A stretch of 64,000 bases of DNA, from assembly GCA_018242295.1 (NCBI GenBank), contig JAFECE010000011.1, forward strand, positions 682,001 through 746,000, given 5' to 3'. The stretch is from Pseudomonadota bacterium (GTDB taxonomy: Bacteria > Pseudomonadota > Alphaproteobacteria > Rhizobiales > Hyphomicrobiaceae). This document shows positions 1 to 9,025 of this stretch, piece by piece (within the stretch, counting starts at the first letter, position 1; the number at the start of each line of letters is the position of its first letter). The position numbers were made by a program, and so were the translations under genes. Below the pieces are notes generated by a model. It ran no database searches and was not told the origin of the DNA. It was given only the letters and a program-made list of their open reading frames with translations.

Positions 1-178
1 GTAAAGTTCGTGAAGCCTGACTTCGAGAAGATCGAGTTCATTATAGAAGGTGAAACAATCATAAAGCACTGCCAACTTCCCCCGATAGTGCTCACCATGA
101 ATATAGTGGGCGGGGGATTATCATTGAGGCGCGCGCGCATCAATGGCGCGAGAAAGACAATCGCTATTCCTGCAACGG

Positions 179-547
179 TCAGTCTTTGTGATTGGTGATG
201 GCGGCGAACGTCTTGTCGTTCTGGCAGCGGCGTTCGTGCATCAGGAAATCATAATAGCCGCAGCGGCCGTGGCCGGGGTAATCGCGGCAGGCGGCAGGGC
301 GCGCCTTGTAGATCGTGCAGCGGCGTTCCTTAGTGTCGAAGAACTGGCAGATGCGGCCGTAGATTTTATCGCCCTTGCGGCGCATCAAATATTTGTGGCC
401 GTGGCCTTCGCGCGTGAAGCGCCGCTTCGCCGTTTCGTATTTCAGCGTGAAATGCTTGGCGAGGCGTTCGACGTCGCGCTTATTCAGCGCGATTACGGGA
501 TACGAACAGCAGTATCCCGGACAGTTGAGACAATTGTAGTGAGCCAT
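179..547 (-). CDS. YkgJ-family cysteine-cluster protein
   Basis: A 122-residue protein with nine cysteines arranged as in the YkgJ/Fe-S oxidoreductase-like (CxxCxxxCC) family. Cys6, Cys9, Cys13 and Cys14 form the N-terminal cluster, followed by Cys67, Cys77, Cys87, Cys96 and Cys108. The family is thought to chelate zinc or an iron-sulfur cluster; its biochemical role is not established. There is no signal peptide or membrane segment, so it is probably cytoplasmic. The protein is basic in the middle third. It stands alone, convergent with nothing recognisable on the left edge and divergent from ssb on the right. The ATG is the only reasonable start because the first cysteine cluster begins five residues later. 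The family call is firm, the function unknown. Confidence 0.85.
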   Translation of the reverse strand: MAHYNCLNCPGYCCSYPVIALNKRDVERLAKHFTLKYETAKRRFTREGHGHKYLMRRKGDKIYGRICQFFDTKERRCTIYKARPAACRDYPGHGRCGYYDFLMHERRCQNDKTFAAITNHKD

Positions 548-998
548 CTGCGGGGTAGTGCTCCGTGGGCGCGGGCTCGCGCTATGATCTACACCGGCCT
601 AGACGATGCTGACCGTCAGTCAAGTCGGCATTCCTCGCGCCGCAACACTATTCGGGAACTCCGAGCGCGGGTGAGGATTTGCAGTGCCACTCTTGAGACT
701 TCACGCGAAGCCTCTTGCGCGGGTAGGGCTGGTTCCTATATAGAACAATTAGAGAACAAACCGCTGTTTCTCGCGTGCCGGAAGTTCAGACGCTAAGGCC
801 GTGGACAACAGTAAATGATTGGAAGAACGCCGGTCGACGAGCCTTTATTGTCCGCTCCGAGATTCCGCTTTGCAAAGCGGCGTGTCGATGCAACTCAATT
901 GGTGCCGGCGTGTAGGAACTCCGTCGGCGCTGTGGTCCGGCGGCCATCGTATTTTGCGATCCGGCGGCCAATCGCATTTCATTTAAGGAGACGAACGA
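548..998. other. Intergenic stretch between the YkgJ-like gene and ssb
   Basis: About 450 bases with no convincing gene. Frames open here on both strands are arginine-rich, lack a ribosome-binding site and read through as antisense of the neighbours. It must contain the divergent promoters of the YkgJ-like gene and ssb. I see no clear SOS box or repeat. Confidence 0.6.
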
Positions 999-1520
999 AT
1001 GGCAGGGTCGGTCAATAAGGTCATTCTGGTTGGCAATGTCGGCAAGGACCCTGAAATCCGCCGCACGCAGGACGGCCGTCCGATCGCCAACCTCAGCATC
1101 GCGACGAGCGAGACGTGGCGCGACAAGGCGACGGGCGAGCGCAAGGAAAAGACCGAGTGGCATCGCGTCGTCGTCTTCAGCGAGCCGCTGTGCAAGGTCA
1201 TCGAACAGTACGTGAAGAAGGGCGCCAAGCTTTACATCGAAGGCGCGCTGCAGACACGCAAGTGGACGGATCAGAGCGGCGTCGAGAAGTATTCGACCGA
1301 GGTCGTCATTCAGGGCTTCAACGGCGCGCTGACGATGCTTGATGGCGCAGGCGGCGGACGCGGCGCATCTGTCGGGATGCAGGAGAGCGGTGCGGATTAC
1401 GGTTCGGACGGCGGCTTCGGTTCTTCCAGCTCTGGTGGTGGCGAGACTCGTCGCGTCGCCAAGACCGGCGGTCCGAAGGGCGGCTTCGACAAGGCTATCG
1501 ACGACGAAATTCCGTTTTAA
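999..1520 (+). CDS. ssb: Single-stranded DNA-binding protein
   Basis: Binds and protects single-stranded DNA during replication, recombination and repair, and recruits partner proteins through its C-terminal tip. The 173-residue product opens with the conserved [19 protein letters not shown] segment of the OB fold (about residues 1-110). A glycine/serine-rich flexible linker follows, then the acidic tail DDEIPF at the very end, the canonical SSB partner-binding motif. A strong AAGGAG lies eight bases before the ATG, fixing the start. Length is normal for alphaproteobacterial SSB. It stands upstream of a convergent CDF transporter rather than beside uvrA. Confidence 0.98.
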   Translation: MAGSVNKVILVGNVGKDPEIRRTQDGRPIANLSIATSETWRDKATGERKEKTEWHRVVVFSEPLCKVIEQYVKKGAKLYIEGALQTRKWTDQSGVEKYSTEVVIQGFNGALTMLDGAGGGRGASVGMQESGADYGSDGGFGSSSSGGGETRRVAKTGGPKGGFDKAIDDEIPF

Positions 1521-1524
1521 GTTT

Positions 1525-1565
1525 GCGCTTGGCGACTCCCCTCCGTGGAGCCGGCCGCCAAGCGC
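1525..1565 (+). terminator. Inverted repeat after ssb
   Basis: Perfect 10-base arms (GCGCTTGGCG at 1525-1534 and its complement at 1556-1565) begin five bases after the ssb stop, with a smaller CTCC/GGAG hairpin inside. There is no T-tract, so it may be a weak or Rho-assisted terminator or a 3'-stabilising hairpin. Confidence 0.45.
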
Positions 1566-1629
1566 GGAAGTGGTTCACGAGCCGGTAGATGCGAGCACAG
1601 GCAGGATTTAAAGCTAAACTCGTTTCGGT

Positions 1630-1712
1630 CGTCATCCCCGCGCAGGCGGGGATCCGTCCAAGCCCAAGCGTGCCCCAAGCCTGGATGGATCCCGGCCTTC
1701 GCCGGGATGACG
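1630..1712. repeat. CGTCAT...ATGACG intergenic palindromic repeat (family A)
   Basis: A REP-like unit whose ends are CGTCATCCCCGC and GCCGGGATGACG. Each end carries its own small hairpin (CCCCGCgcagGCGGGG and CCCGGccttcGCCGGG) around GGATC motifs. The same unit recurs at 4692-4781 and, with diverged centres, near 12 kb, 54.6 kb, 54.9 kb and 59.2 kb. Confidence 0.85.
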
Positions 1713-1763
1713 GTTCATGTGGATAGAGGGACAGTCGTTGGTGGTATCGCAAGGTTCTGCGTA

Positions 1764-2747
1764 TCAGTGGGCGGCGCTGCCAACGACTTGGAGATGAGGC
1801 GCGTTTCTATTGGCCTCAAACGCCTGCTCGGACTGCACCTCGATGAAGAGATTATGCACTTCCGGATAGCGTGATTTGATCGCCGTCTGCAGCCGGGCCG
1901 TTACGTCCTCGACCGTCCGGGCACTGACCCAGTTATCGAAATCGACGCTCGCCGTGACCAGGATGTCCTGAGGTCCGAGGTGCATCGTGCGAATTTCATT
2001 GATTTTGCGGATCGGCTTGTCGGTGCGCGTTTCGGCTTCGATGATGTCGCGTAGCCCCGCCTGAACCGCGCGCGAAGCCGCTTCGCCCACGATCAGTGAG
2101 CGAATCTCGCTCGACATGAAAATGGCGACGAATCCGAGGACGCAGCCGATCAGGATCGATGCGACACCATCCGCCCAATCATAGCCGCCGAGATCGGCCG
2201 CCAGGGTTCCGAGAAGCGCAATCGTCAGGCCGGTCATCGCGGCCAAATCCTCGAGCACGATCGCGAAGAGCGTCGGATCTTTGGAAGCGCGGAGCGCCGT
2301 GACGAAGCCCTGTCCCGTCGATCGGCGCCGTCTGTTGAATTCACCGACGGCCTGGACGGTCGAATAGCCTTCGAGCAGCATCGCGACGGCAAGCACGGCG
2401 TAAACGACAGATACGTTCTGCAATGCGTGCGGATGCAGGACCTTTTCGATGCCTTCGTAGATTGCGACCCCGGCGCCGAGAGAAAAGAGCACCATCGCGA
2501 CGATGAAGCTCCAGAAGTAGATCTCCTTGCCGTGGCCGAACGGATGCTGCGCGTCGGGAGGAAGATTTGCCCGCCTTATGCCGAGGAGCAGCAGCAGCTG
2601 GTTCGAGGTATCGACCAGGGAGTGGATTGCTTCCGACAGCATAGCCGACGAGAGCGTCCATGCGGCCGCCAGGAACTTCGCGATCGCGATGGAGAGGTTG
2701 CACGCGAAAGCGATGAAAATAACGCTCTTAGATTCGCCTGCTTCCAC
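1764..2747 (-). CDS. Cation diffusion facilitator transporter, ZnT9-like subgroup
   Basis: An inner-membrane divalent-cation/proton antiporter of the CDF family. The membrane part carries the HxxxD metal site (IHSLVD) in the second helix and the signature HPFGHGKE between helices. The fifth helix reads DPTLFAIVLEDLAAMTGL, the ExxD-type variant seen in SLC30A9/ZnT9-like proteins, instead of a second HxxxD. A soluble C-terminal domain (about the last 100 residues, with a HNLFIEVQ-like strand) follows. The frame is open to 2864, but that extension would read through the neighbouring gene's terminator (2841-2872). I therefore place the start at the GTG ending at 2747, a few residues before the first helix. 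Substrate (zinc, iron, manganese or other) cannot be told. Start uncertain, family firm. Confidence 0.88.
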   Translation of the reverse strand: MEAGESKSVIFIAFACNLSIAIAKFLAAAWTLSSAMLSEAIHSLVDTSNQLLLLLGIRRANLPPDAQHPFGHGKEIYFWSFIVAMVLFSLGAGVAIYEGIEKVLHPHALQNVSVVYAVLAVAMLLEGYSTVQAVGEFNRRRRSTGQGFVTALRASKDPTLFAIVLEDLAAMTGLTIALLGTLAADLGGYDWADGVASILIGCVLGFVAIFMSSEIRSLIVGEAASRAVQAGLRDIIEAETRTDKPIRKINEIRTMHLGPQDILVTASVDFDNWVSARTVEDVTARLQTAIKSRYPEVHNLFIEVQSEQAFEANRNAPHLQVVGSAAH

Positions 2748-2840
2748 TCTTTTCGGCGTCCCCGTTTCGATCCCTATCTCATCCCTAGCTGAAACACGGC
2801 CGAAGCGTCCAGACGGCTCAAACGCATATAGCGTGCGGGC

Positions 2841-2872
2841 AAAAAAAGGGGGCCCGGATTTCACCGGGCCCC
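2841..2872 (-). terminator. Rho-independent terminator of the OmpW gene
   Basis: Reading leftwards: CTTGGGGCCCGG, a six-base loop, CCGGGCCCC, then a run of seven T residues. A 9-bp GC stem followed by a T-tract, 32 bases after the stop of the OmpW-like gene, is a textbook intrinsic terminator. Confidence 0.92.
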
Positions 2873-2903
2873 AAGGTAAGCGATCGCGTCGTCGGCGCGA
2901 GCG

Positions 2904-3596
2904 CTATTTCAACGGGGCAAGTTCTGCCCGCGAATCCAGGAGGTCGGACAGGTTGAAGCGGTAGCCGACGCCGACGGACACGATGAGCGGGTCCACAGCG
3001 ACATTGGCTTTGACGCCGGTGTCTTTCCATGATGCGTCGGTATCGAGCCAGACTTTCTTGATGTCGGCGTTGAGGTACCAGCCCCGGCCGATTTCGACGT
3101 CGACACCGCCTTGGAGAGCAAAGCCCCAGGAATCGTCGAGGCTGATTTTGGCGCCGCCAAGATCGCTGCGGCCGCCGTCGAAGTAGTGAATGTACTGCAC
3201 GCCCGCGCCGACGTAGGGCTTGAAGCCGCTGATCGGATCGAAATGATACTGAAGCGTCAGGATCGGCGGGAAGACCCAGAAGCTGCCAAGGTCCATACCT
3301 TTCAGATCGCCTTCGCCCTTGGCGTCGAAGCGTCCGAAGCAGCAGAAAAGTTCGGCGGCGACGTTTTTCGTGAAGAAGTGGGTGATTGTCAGTGTCGGTA
3401 TCCACTCGGTCGAGACGTGGGCATCAGCACCCGGATCGATATTGACCCTCGCGCTCGAGTCCGGCGCGATGAGCGTGCCTTGCACGCGGACCAGCGTGTC
3501 ACCGCTGTAGTCAGTGGCATTGGCCTTACCCACGCTCAGCGATAGCCCAAGCACCAGGAGTATAGCTATTCTCACTCTTCGCATCCGTGGGCTCAC
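2904..3596 (-). CDS. OmpW-family outer-membrane protein
   Basis: A 230-residue precursor with a signal peptide (charged MSPRMRRVRIA, hydrophobic ILLVLGLSLSV, cleavage near ANA/TDY), followed by an OmpW-type eight-stranded barrel. Supporting segments are TEWIPTLTITHFFTKNVAAE, PPILTLQYHFD, KPYVGAGVQYIHYF and DPLIVSVGVGYRF, all typical of the family. OmpW barrels form a narrow hydrophobic channel in the outer membrane. The gene is divergent from a Crp/Fnr regulator, and a perfect FNR/FixK box lies about 170 bases upstream of its start, in keeping with the oxygen control known for ompW in enteric bacteria. It ends at a strong terminator, so it is monocistronic. Confidence 0.92.
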   Translation of the reverse strand: MSPRMRRVRIAILLVLGLSLSVGKANATDYSGDTLVRVQGTLIAPDSSARVNIDPGADAHVSTEWIPTLTITHFFTKNVAAELFCCFGRFDAKGEGDLKGMDLGSFWVFPPILTLQYHFDPISGFKPYVGAGVQYIHYFDGGRSDLGGAKISLDDSWGFALQGGVDVEIGRGWYLNADIKKVWLDTDASWKDTGVKANVAVDPLIVSVGVGYRFNLSDLLDSRAELAPLK

Positions 3597-3763
3597 CTCA
3601 TAGTTCCCGCTATCCCGCCGAGGCTTTTGTCAACGCAACGGTCTCTCATGGGGTTATCGGCGCGTCGCTGCAGGGCGCCCAGGGTCCTCTGCCGCCGCCT
3701 TCTGACCAGCATCAGATCGATGCCGCGATCTCGATATCTGTGACACGCGCGACACGGATTTTA

Positions 3764-3777
3764 TTGATTTAAATCAA
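3764..3777. promoter_or_regulatory. Perfect FNR/FixK (anaerobox) site
   Basis: TTGAT-TTAA-ATCAA is an exact match to the FNR/FixK consensus TTGAT-N4-ATCAA. Its centre is about 74 bases before the ATG of the Crp/Fnr gene and about 174 bases before the OmpW ATG on the other strand. Either or both could be targets. Confidence 0.85.
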
Positions 3778-3844
3778 ATGCGGGCTCGCAAAGCGGAGCG
3801 ATAACGGCAAAGCAAAAGCCGAACGCTCCGACATAGAGCCCTGC

Positions 3845-4597
3845 ATGTCCATGACGGCCTACAACTCCGCCCTGAAAATTCGCGACCGCGCTGCCGAACG
3901 CGTGCGAGCCGACGCGGAATTAGCGGCGTTGATAAAGCTTCAGGGGCGAGCGCAGTTCGTGCGTCTTGGCAATTACTGTGCGCTTGCGGAGCTTGGCGGC
4001 GGTTTCGTCTATATCGTTGCCAAAGGCGTGATCGGCATCGAATGCGCGGTTGTTTCCGGCGTTCGCGTCATCACTGCGTTGCTCTATCCCGGGGACGTCG
4101 TTCTTCCCAAACTTCAAGCGCCACTGCCCGGGCTTGTGCTGACGTCGCAGCGGCCGGCCGAATTCTGGAAGATCGCGACGACGGCATTTGCCGAAGAAAC
4201 GGCCAGCGACCACCAGCTCTGGCAGACAATCTTTCTGCGTCTCAACGCTCAGAATGCCCGGCAGCAGATGCATGCGGCGGTGGTGTCGGCGCTTACTTCG
4301 GAAGAGCGAGTCGCGGCGTTCCTCGTGGAATGCGGAACGCGGCTTGGATTTCCGTCCGGCCGTTCGATCGCGTTTGAGCTGCCGTTATCCCGCTACGGCA
4401 TTGCCGATTATCTTTCGCTCAATGCCGATACCGTTTCGCGCACTTTTTCGGCGCTCGCTGCAGCGAAGATCATCGAGCGCCGGGGCCGCTTCCAAATATT
4501 AGTTCGCGACTGGCCGGCGCTCGAAGCAAAGTGTCCCCTGGGCGAGGCGATCATCAAGTTGCACGCAGCTGGAAAGCCAGCACTTACTACTCGGTGA
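3845..4597 (+). CDS. Crp/Fnr-family transcriptional regulator (FixK-like)
   Basis: A 250-residue regulator with an N-terminal cyclic-nucleotide-binding-type beta-roll (about residues 20-150) and a C-terminal winged helix-turn-helix (about 175-235). The recognition helix reads NADTVSRTF. Its D-x-x-S-R pattern resembles the ExxSR of FNR/FixK that contacts TTGAT, matching the box found upstream, so autoregulation is likely. The N-terminus lacks the cysteine cluster of true oxygen-sensing FNR, so it is more like FixK or Dnr, taking its signal from transcription level or another ligand. Regulation of OmpW is an inference from the divergent layout. Confidence 0.88.
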   Translation: MSMTAYNSALKIRDRAAERVRADAELAALIKLQGRAQFVRLGNYCALAELGGGFVYIVAKGVIGIECAVVSGVRVITALLYPGDVVLPKLQAPLPGLVLTSQRPAEFWKIATTAFAEETASDHQLWQTIFLRLNAQNARQQMHAAVVSALTSEERVAAFLVECGTRLGFPSGRSIAFELPLSRYGIADYLSLNADTVSRTFSALAAAKIIERRGRFQILVRDWPALEAKCPLGEAIIKLHAAGKPALTTR

Positions 4598-4691
4598 CGC
4601 GCTCTTGGTGCCCGCACCTTCGCGCACGCTGCATCTTGACGTGGATGGCCGCCTTCGCGGCCATGACGGAGGGAAAGTAAATCCTTCCTCA

Positions 4692-4781
4692 CGTCATCCC
4701 CGCGAAGGCGGGGATCCCTCCAAACAGAAGTTCTTCGCAAATTTCAGGCTTGGATAGATCCCGGCCTACGCCGGGATGACG
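4692..4781. repeat. CGTCAT...ATGACG intergenic palindromic repeat (family A)
   Basis: Same unit as at 1630-1712: ends CGTCATCCCCGCGAAGGCGG and CCGGCCTACGCCGGGATGACG-like, with a spacer of about 45 bases that differs between copies. It lies between the convergent Crp/Fnr and gyrA genes. A shorter, degenerate copy follows at about 4800-4825. Confidence 0.85.
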
Positions 4782-4844
4782 TTGATAGAGATGAACTCCG
4801 CCTTCGCCGAGCTCTACGGGATGACGTCAGAGTGATGGTGAATC

Positions 4845-7592
4845 TCACTCCGTGACGGCTTCCTGCGCTTCTTCCTCGTCCTCAGGGATGCGCTCGACGG
4901 AAACGACCTTTTCGTCGGCGTCCGTCTTGAAGATGCGAACGCCCTGGGTGTTGCGTCCGGCGATGCGAATGTCGTGCACCGGGCAGCGGATCAGCTGACC
5001 GCCATCGGTGACGAGCATGATCTGGTCGTTCTCGCCGATCGGGAACGAAGCCAGCAATCGGCCATTGCGGTCGTTGGCGACCATCGCAACGATGCCCTTG
5101 CCGCCACGTCCCGAGGTGCGGAACTCGAACGACGACGAGCGCTTGCCGAAGCCCTTGATGGAGACCGTCAACACGAACTGCTCGGCCGATTGCATCTCGG
5201 CGAAGCGTTCGGGACTCAAGGTCACGGCGTCGGCGCTGACTTCCTCTGCGTCGACTTCCGGAGCGGTGGTCTCGGCGTCTTCGGCCTCGTCGGAACGGCG
5301 CAGCGCGCTCGCCTGCTTCAGATAGGCGGCCCGCTCTTCCGCGGACACATCGAAGTGATTGAGGATCGCCATCGAGATCACTTCGTCGCCGTCCGCCAGG
5401 CGGATGCCGCGGACGCCGGTCGAGTCGCGTCCCTTGAAGAGACGGATTTCGTCGCCGATCAGGAAGCGGACGCACTGGCCTTCCGCGCTCGTCAGCAGGA
5501 CGTCCTGGTCGGGTTTGGCAATGGCGACCTGGACGATGCGATCGCCCTCGTCGAGTTTCATCGCGATCTTGCCGTTGCGGTTGATGCTCTCGAAATCGGC
5601 GAGCGCGTTACGGCGCACGTTGCCCGACAGCGTCGCGAAAATCAGCTCGAGGTCGCCCCAGGTGGAGGAATCCTCAGGCAGCGGCAGAATCGAGGTGATG
5701 ACTTCGCCCTCTTCGAGCGGCAGCAGATTGACGAGTGCCTTGCCCGGAGACTGCGGTGCAGCCGGCGGCAGGCGCCAGACTTTCATGCGGTAGCACATGC
5801 CGCGCGACGAGAAGAAGAGCACGGGCGTGTGCGTCGACGTCACGAAGAGCTGCGTGACGAAATCCTCGTCGCGCGTCGACATACCGGAACGTCCCTTGCC
5901 GCCGCGCTTCTGGGCGCGATAGGCAGCGAGCGGAACACGCTTGATGTAGCCCTTGTGGCTGACAGTCACGACGCAGTCTTCGCGCTGGATCAGGTCTTCG
6001 TCCTCGACGTCGCCGTCGAAGTCCATGATCTCTGTCTTGCGCGGTGTCGCGAATTCGTCGCGGATGGCTTTCAGCTCGCCCTTGACGATTTCGACGACGC
6101 GGGCGCGCGAGGCGAGAATTTCCAGATAGTCGCGGATCTCGGTTGCGATCTTGTTCAATTCATCGGCGATCTCGTCGCGGCCGAGAGCGGTGAGACGTGC
6201 GAGGCGCAATTCGAGGATGGCTTTCGCCTGCTCTTCCGAAAGGCGGTACGTTCCCTCAGGCCCCACCGTATGACGCGGATCGGCGATGAGTAGGATCAGC
6301 GAGGTCATGTCCTTCGCTGGCCAATCGCGCCCCATCAACTGCTCTTTCGCCTCGGCGGGAGATGCCGAGTAGCGGATGAGCCGGATGACTTCGTCGATGT
6401 TGGCGACGGCAATTGCCAAGCCGACGAGGACGTGGGCGCGGTCGCGCGCCTTGTTAAGGAGGTGCTTGATGCGACGGGTCACCACGTCCTGGCGGAAGTG
6501 GGTGAATGCCGTAATGAAGTCCTTCAGGTTCAGGCTTTCGGGGCGGCCGCCATTGATCGCCAGCATGTTGGCGCCGAACGTCGTCTGCAAATCCGAATAC
6601 TTATAGAGGTTGTTTAGGACGACGTCGGCCACGGCATCGCGCTTCAGCTCGATGACGATGCGGATGCCTTCTCGGTTCGATTCATCCCAAAGGTCGGAGA
6701 TGCCTTCGATCCGCTTGTCGCGGACGAGATCGGCGATCTTTTCGATGAGCGTGCGCTTGTTGACCTGATAGGGGATCTCAGTGACGACGAGGGCTTCGCG
6801 ATCCTTGCGGATATTCTCGACCTTGACGCGGGAGCGCATGATGATCGAGCCGCGTCCCTTGTGATAAGCCGAGAGAATGCCGCCGCGGCCGAGGATGATG
6901 CCGGCGGTCGGGAAGTCCGGTCCCTGGATGATCTGCGCTAGCTCATCGAGCGTGATCTCGGGGTTTTCGAGATCGGCGATGCAGGCGTCGATGACTTCGC
7001 CCAGGTTGTGGGGCGGGATGTTCGTTGCCATGCCGACGGCGATGCCGCCTGCGCCGTTGACGAGCAGGTTCGGGAATTTCGCGGGGAGAACCGACGGCTC
7101 TTTCAGCTGGCCGTCGTAGTTGTCGCGAAAATCGACCGTGTCGTTGTCGAGATCGTCGAGAAGATACGTCGCGACCTTGGCGAGGCGGGATTCGGTGTAG
7201 CGCTCGGCTGCGGGCGGGTCGCCATCGATGGAGCCGAAGTTGCCTTGTCCGTCGACGAGGGGAACGCGCACGGAGAAGTCCTGCGCGAGGCGAACGAGCG
7301 CGTCGTAGATCGCAAGGTTGCCGTGCGGATGGTATTTGCCCATCACCTCGCCGACGATGCGCGCAGACTTGACGTACTTCTTGTTCCAGTCGAGCCCGAG
7401 CTCGTTCATCGCGAAGAGGATGCGGCGGTGCACGGGCTTCAAACCGTCGCGCACGTCGGGCAGCGCGCGGCTGATGATGACGCTCATCGCATAGTCGAGA
7501 TACGAGCGTTTCATTTCGTCCGAGAGGGAGATTGGACGGATATCGCTCGGCTCGCGGCCAGCCGGTTGGTCGTCGTCGCTTCTGTCGGTCAA
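4845..7592 (-). CDS. gyrA: DNA gyrase subunit A
   Basis: The breakage-reunion subunit of gyrase, which with GyrB supercoils DNA. The 915-residue protein has the winged-helix/tower part with catalytic Tyr132 in PAAERYTE. It has the GyrA box region ([10 protein letters not shown]) and a six-bladed C-terminal DNA-wrapping domain with repeated GxxGxR blades (VMxx[16 protein letters not shown]). An acidic insertion (about 790-820, [16 protein letters not shown]-like) lies between blades, and an acidic tail ends the protein. The quinolone region reads [14 protein letters not shown]: Asn92-Leu93 stand where E. coli has Asp82-Ser83, while the Asp corresponding to Asp87 is kept. Start is the first ATG; its tail is separated from the convergent Crp/Fnr gene by repeats. 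Confidence 0.98.
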   Translation of the reverse strand: MTDRSDDDQPAGREPSDIRPISLSDEMKRSYLDYAMSVIISRALPDVRDGLKPVHRRILFAMNELGLDWNKKYVKSARIVGEVMGKYHPHGNLAIYDALVRLAQDFSVRVPLVDGQGNFGSIDGDPPAAERYTESRLAKVATYLLDDLDNDTVDFRDNYDGQLKEPSVLPAKFPNLLVNGAGGIAVGMATNIPPHNLGEVIDACIADLENPEITLDELAQIIQGPDFPTAGIILGRGGILSAYHKGRGSIIMRSRVKVENIRKDREALVVTEIPYQVNKRTLIEKIADLVRDKRIEGISDLWDESNREGIRIVIELKRDAVADVVLNNLYKYSDLQTTFGANMLAINGGRPESLNLKDFITAFTHFRQDVVTRRIKHLLNKARDRAHVLVGLAIAVANIDEVIRLIRYSASPAEAKEQLMGRDWPAKDMTSLILLIADPRHTVGPEGTYRLSEEQAKAILELRLARLTALGRDEIADELNKIATEIRDYLEILASRARVVEIVKGELKAIRDEFATPRKTEIMDFDGDVEDEDLIQREDCVVTVSHKGYIKRVPLAAYRAQKRGGKGRSGMSTRDEDFVTQLFVTSTHTPVLFFSSRGMCYRMKVWRLPPAAPQSPGKALVNLLPLEEGEVITSILPLPEDSSTWGDLELIFATLSGNVRRNALADFESINRNGKIAMKLDEGDRIVQVAIAKPDQDVLLTSAEGQCVRFLIGDEIRLFKGRDSTGVRGIRLADGDEVISMAILNHFDVSAEERAAYLKQASALRRSDEAEDAETTAPEVDAEEVSADAVTLSPERFAEMQSAEQFVLTVSIKGFGKRSSSFEFRTSGRGGKGIVAMVANDRNGRLLASFPIGENDQIMLVTDGGQLIRCPVHDIRIAGRNTQGVRIFKTDADEKVVSVERIPEDEEEAQEAVTE

Positions 7593-7916
7593 AGTGGGAT
7601 CTTTCTAGGAAAAAAGAGCGGGCGAGATGCGCCGGACGCCGGTGCAAAAAACAGCATCCGTACTATATCAGAATTGAATTGTGAAAGCCACTCGCGCGGC
7701 GTCGTGCCACGGGCTCAAGGCATTGAAAAAATATCTGTTAAAACAATGCCTTGCGGAAGCATCAGCTGCCGAAATCCGAACATGTGGACGACTTGCTGGC
7801 GACATATCCAGGCAGTACACACAAAGCCTCGCAGGACGGGCGGCAGATTCGCTCCCGATGCGGGCGTCGCGGTGTTTCGAGCGGTTCCGCACGTCACCCC
7901 AAAAAGGACATTCGAA
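7593..7916. other. Divergent intergenic region gyrA / PRC-barrel gene
   Basis: About 320 bases carrying the two opposed promoters. A short open frame on the plus strand with a GTG start has no ribosome-binding site and no recognisable product. No repeat or strong palindrome seen. Confidence 0.55.
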
Positions 7917-8510
7917 ATGACATCCAGGATTGTTGTTTTGGCGTTTGGCGCGCTGATCGCCGGTGCGATGCCGGCATTGGCCGACGACACATTTTTCGCC
8001 GAACAGAAGCCGACGGAATATCTCGCCAAGGACCGTCTGCTCGGCGCGAACGTTCACGACAAGGATGGCAAGATCATCGGCGATATCGAAGATCTCGTCG
8101 TCGATAGCGACAACAAGATCGTCGGCGTGATCATTGGTGTCGGCGGCTTGCTCGGCGTCGGCGAGAAGAAGGTTGCGGTCAGCCTACCGTCGCTCGGCAT
8201 CGAAGCGGCGGGGAATAAGATCAACGTCACGATTCCGGCGGCGACGAAGGAAGCGCTGACGGCTGCGCCCGCCTACAAGCGCGCCAATCCGCCGATCGGC
8301 TGGCTGCAGCGCGCTGCCGACAAGAGCGATGAGATTCGCGACAAGTCGGGCCCGGCATACGAAAAGGCCAAGGAGGCGGCGAAGGAAGCCTATGAATCCG
8401 CGAAGGAAGCGGCGGGTCCGGCGATTGAAAAGGCCAAGGAAGAAGCCCGCGAAGCTCTCGATAAGGCGAAAGCTGCAGCGCAGCCCGCAGATCCGCCGAA
8501 GGCAAACTGA
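7917..8510 (+). CDS. Exported PRC-barrel domain protein
   Basis: A 197-residue protein with a signal peptide (MTSRIVVLAFGALIAGAMPALA, cleaved before DDTFF). A PRC-barrel domain follows (about residues 33-105: LLGANVHDKDGKIIGDIEDL, then IVGVIIGVGGLLGVGEKKVA). The C-terminal half (about 135-190) consists of Lys/Ala/Glu repeats of the type EKAKEAAKEAYESAKEA, expected to be a long amphipathic helix or coiled coil. This combination is common in Hyphomicrobiales envelope proteins of unknown role. The frame is open far upstream, antisense to gyrA, but the ATG with AAAAAGGA upstream and the signal peptide set the start. Followed by a clear terminator, so monocistronic. Confidence 0.9.
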   Translation: MTSRIVVLAFGALIAGAMPALADDTFFAEQKPTEYLAKDRLLGANVHDKDGKIIGDIEDLVVDSDNKIVGVIIGVGGLLGVGEKKVAVSLPSLGIEAAGNKINVTIPAATKEALTAAPAYKRANPPIGWLQRAADKSDEIRDKSGPAYEKAKEAAKEAYESAKEAAGPAIEKAKEEAREALDKAKAAAQPADPPKAN

Positions 8511-8550
8511 GCGAAATCTTCCGACAATTCAAAACCGTTGTTGCCAAGAG

Positions 8551-8580
8551 CCCCGGAGCGGAACGCTACCGGGGTTTTTT
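8551..8580 (+). terminator. Rho-independent terminator
   Basis: CCCCGG-AGCG-GAA-CGCT-A-CCGGGG followed by six T residues, 40 bases after the stop of the PRC-barrel gene. Confidence 0.93.
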
Positions 8581-8650
8581 GCGTTCGAAACCTGAGAACA
8601 ATTCAAAGCAAGCACGCCCGTGATAGGTTTCACGCGGGAAGGGAGGTCAT

Positions 8651-9025
8651 ATGCGCCGTCTCCTCGATTTTGGGCTTTTGGCATTGCCCCTGGTTTTCGC
8701 CCAGGCAGCTGTTGCGGTTGATGAAGCCAGCCAGGAAGCGTTCAACAACAATTGCCGGACATGCCACTCGTGGAAGAAGGGCGACAATCGCCTCGGCCCC
8801 AGCCTGCACGGCGTCGTCGGCCGCAAGGCGGGTTCTGCCGAGGGTTTTGGCTTTTCGCAGTCGCTCCAGAAGTCGGGCGTCACTTGGGACGAAGACTCGC
8901 TCGATCGGTTCATCGCCAATCCCGAGGGCCTCATCCCGAATAACAATATGAAACCATTCACCGGCATTGCCGATGCCGGGACCCGCAAAAAGATCATCGA
9001 CTTTTTGAAGTCGAACCCGGACTAG
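8651..9025 (+). CDS. Class I c-type cytochrome
   Basis: A 124-residue exported monohaem cytochrome: signal peptide (about 1-23, ending AVA/VDEA), haem site CRTCH (Cys35, Cys38, His39) and a probable axial Met100 in NNNMKPF. The spacing fits the cytochrome c2/c550 group that shuttles electrons in the periplasm between the bc1 complex or dehydrogenases and terminal oxidases. In a methylotroph such proteins can accept electrons from methanol dehydrogenase cytochrome cL, but nothing here ties this one to that role. GGGAGGTCAT precedes the ATG. Single gene between a terminator and coaD. Confidence 0.92.
   Translation: MRRLLDFGLLALPLVFAQAAVAVDEASQEAFNNNCRTCHSWKKGDNRLGPSLHGVVGRKAGSAEGFGFSQSLQKSGVTWDEDSLDRFIANPEGLIPNNNMKPFTGIADAGTRKKIIDFLKSNPD

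Noticed and set aside
10-198. Short rightward frame at the left edge starting with GTG
   Set aside because: 62 codons, no ribosome-binding site visible at the window edge, no recognisable family, and its end overlaps the 3' end of the YkgJ-like gene.
143-796. 217-codon rightward frame
   Set aside because: Antisense to the YkgJ-like gene for most of its length, with the Ala/Arg/Val bias of a shadow frame in GC-rich DNA.
4974-6293. Long rightward frame opposite gyrA
   Set aside because: Complementary-frame shadow of gyrA; His/Asp/Arg-rich without domain signatures. Similar long shadows opposite cckA, recA, icd and the GT87-type gene were also dropped.
7681-7919. 79-codon frame upstream of the PRC-barrel gene
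   Set aside because: GTG start without ribosome-binding site, ends within the start region of the real gene, no family features.
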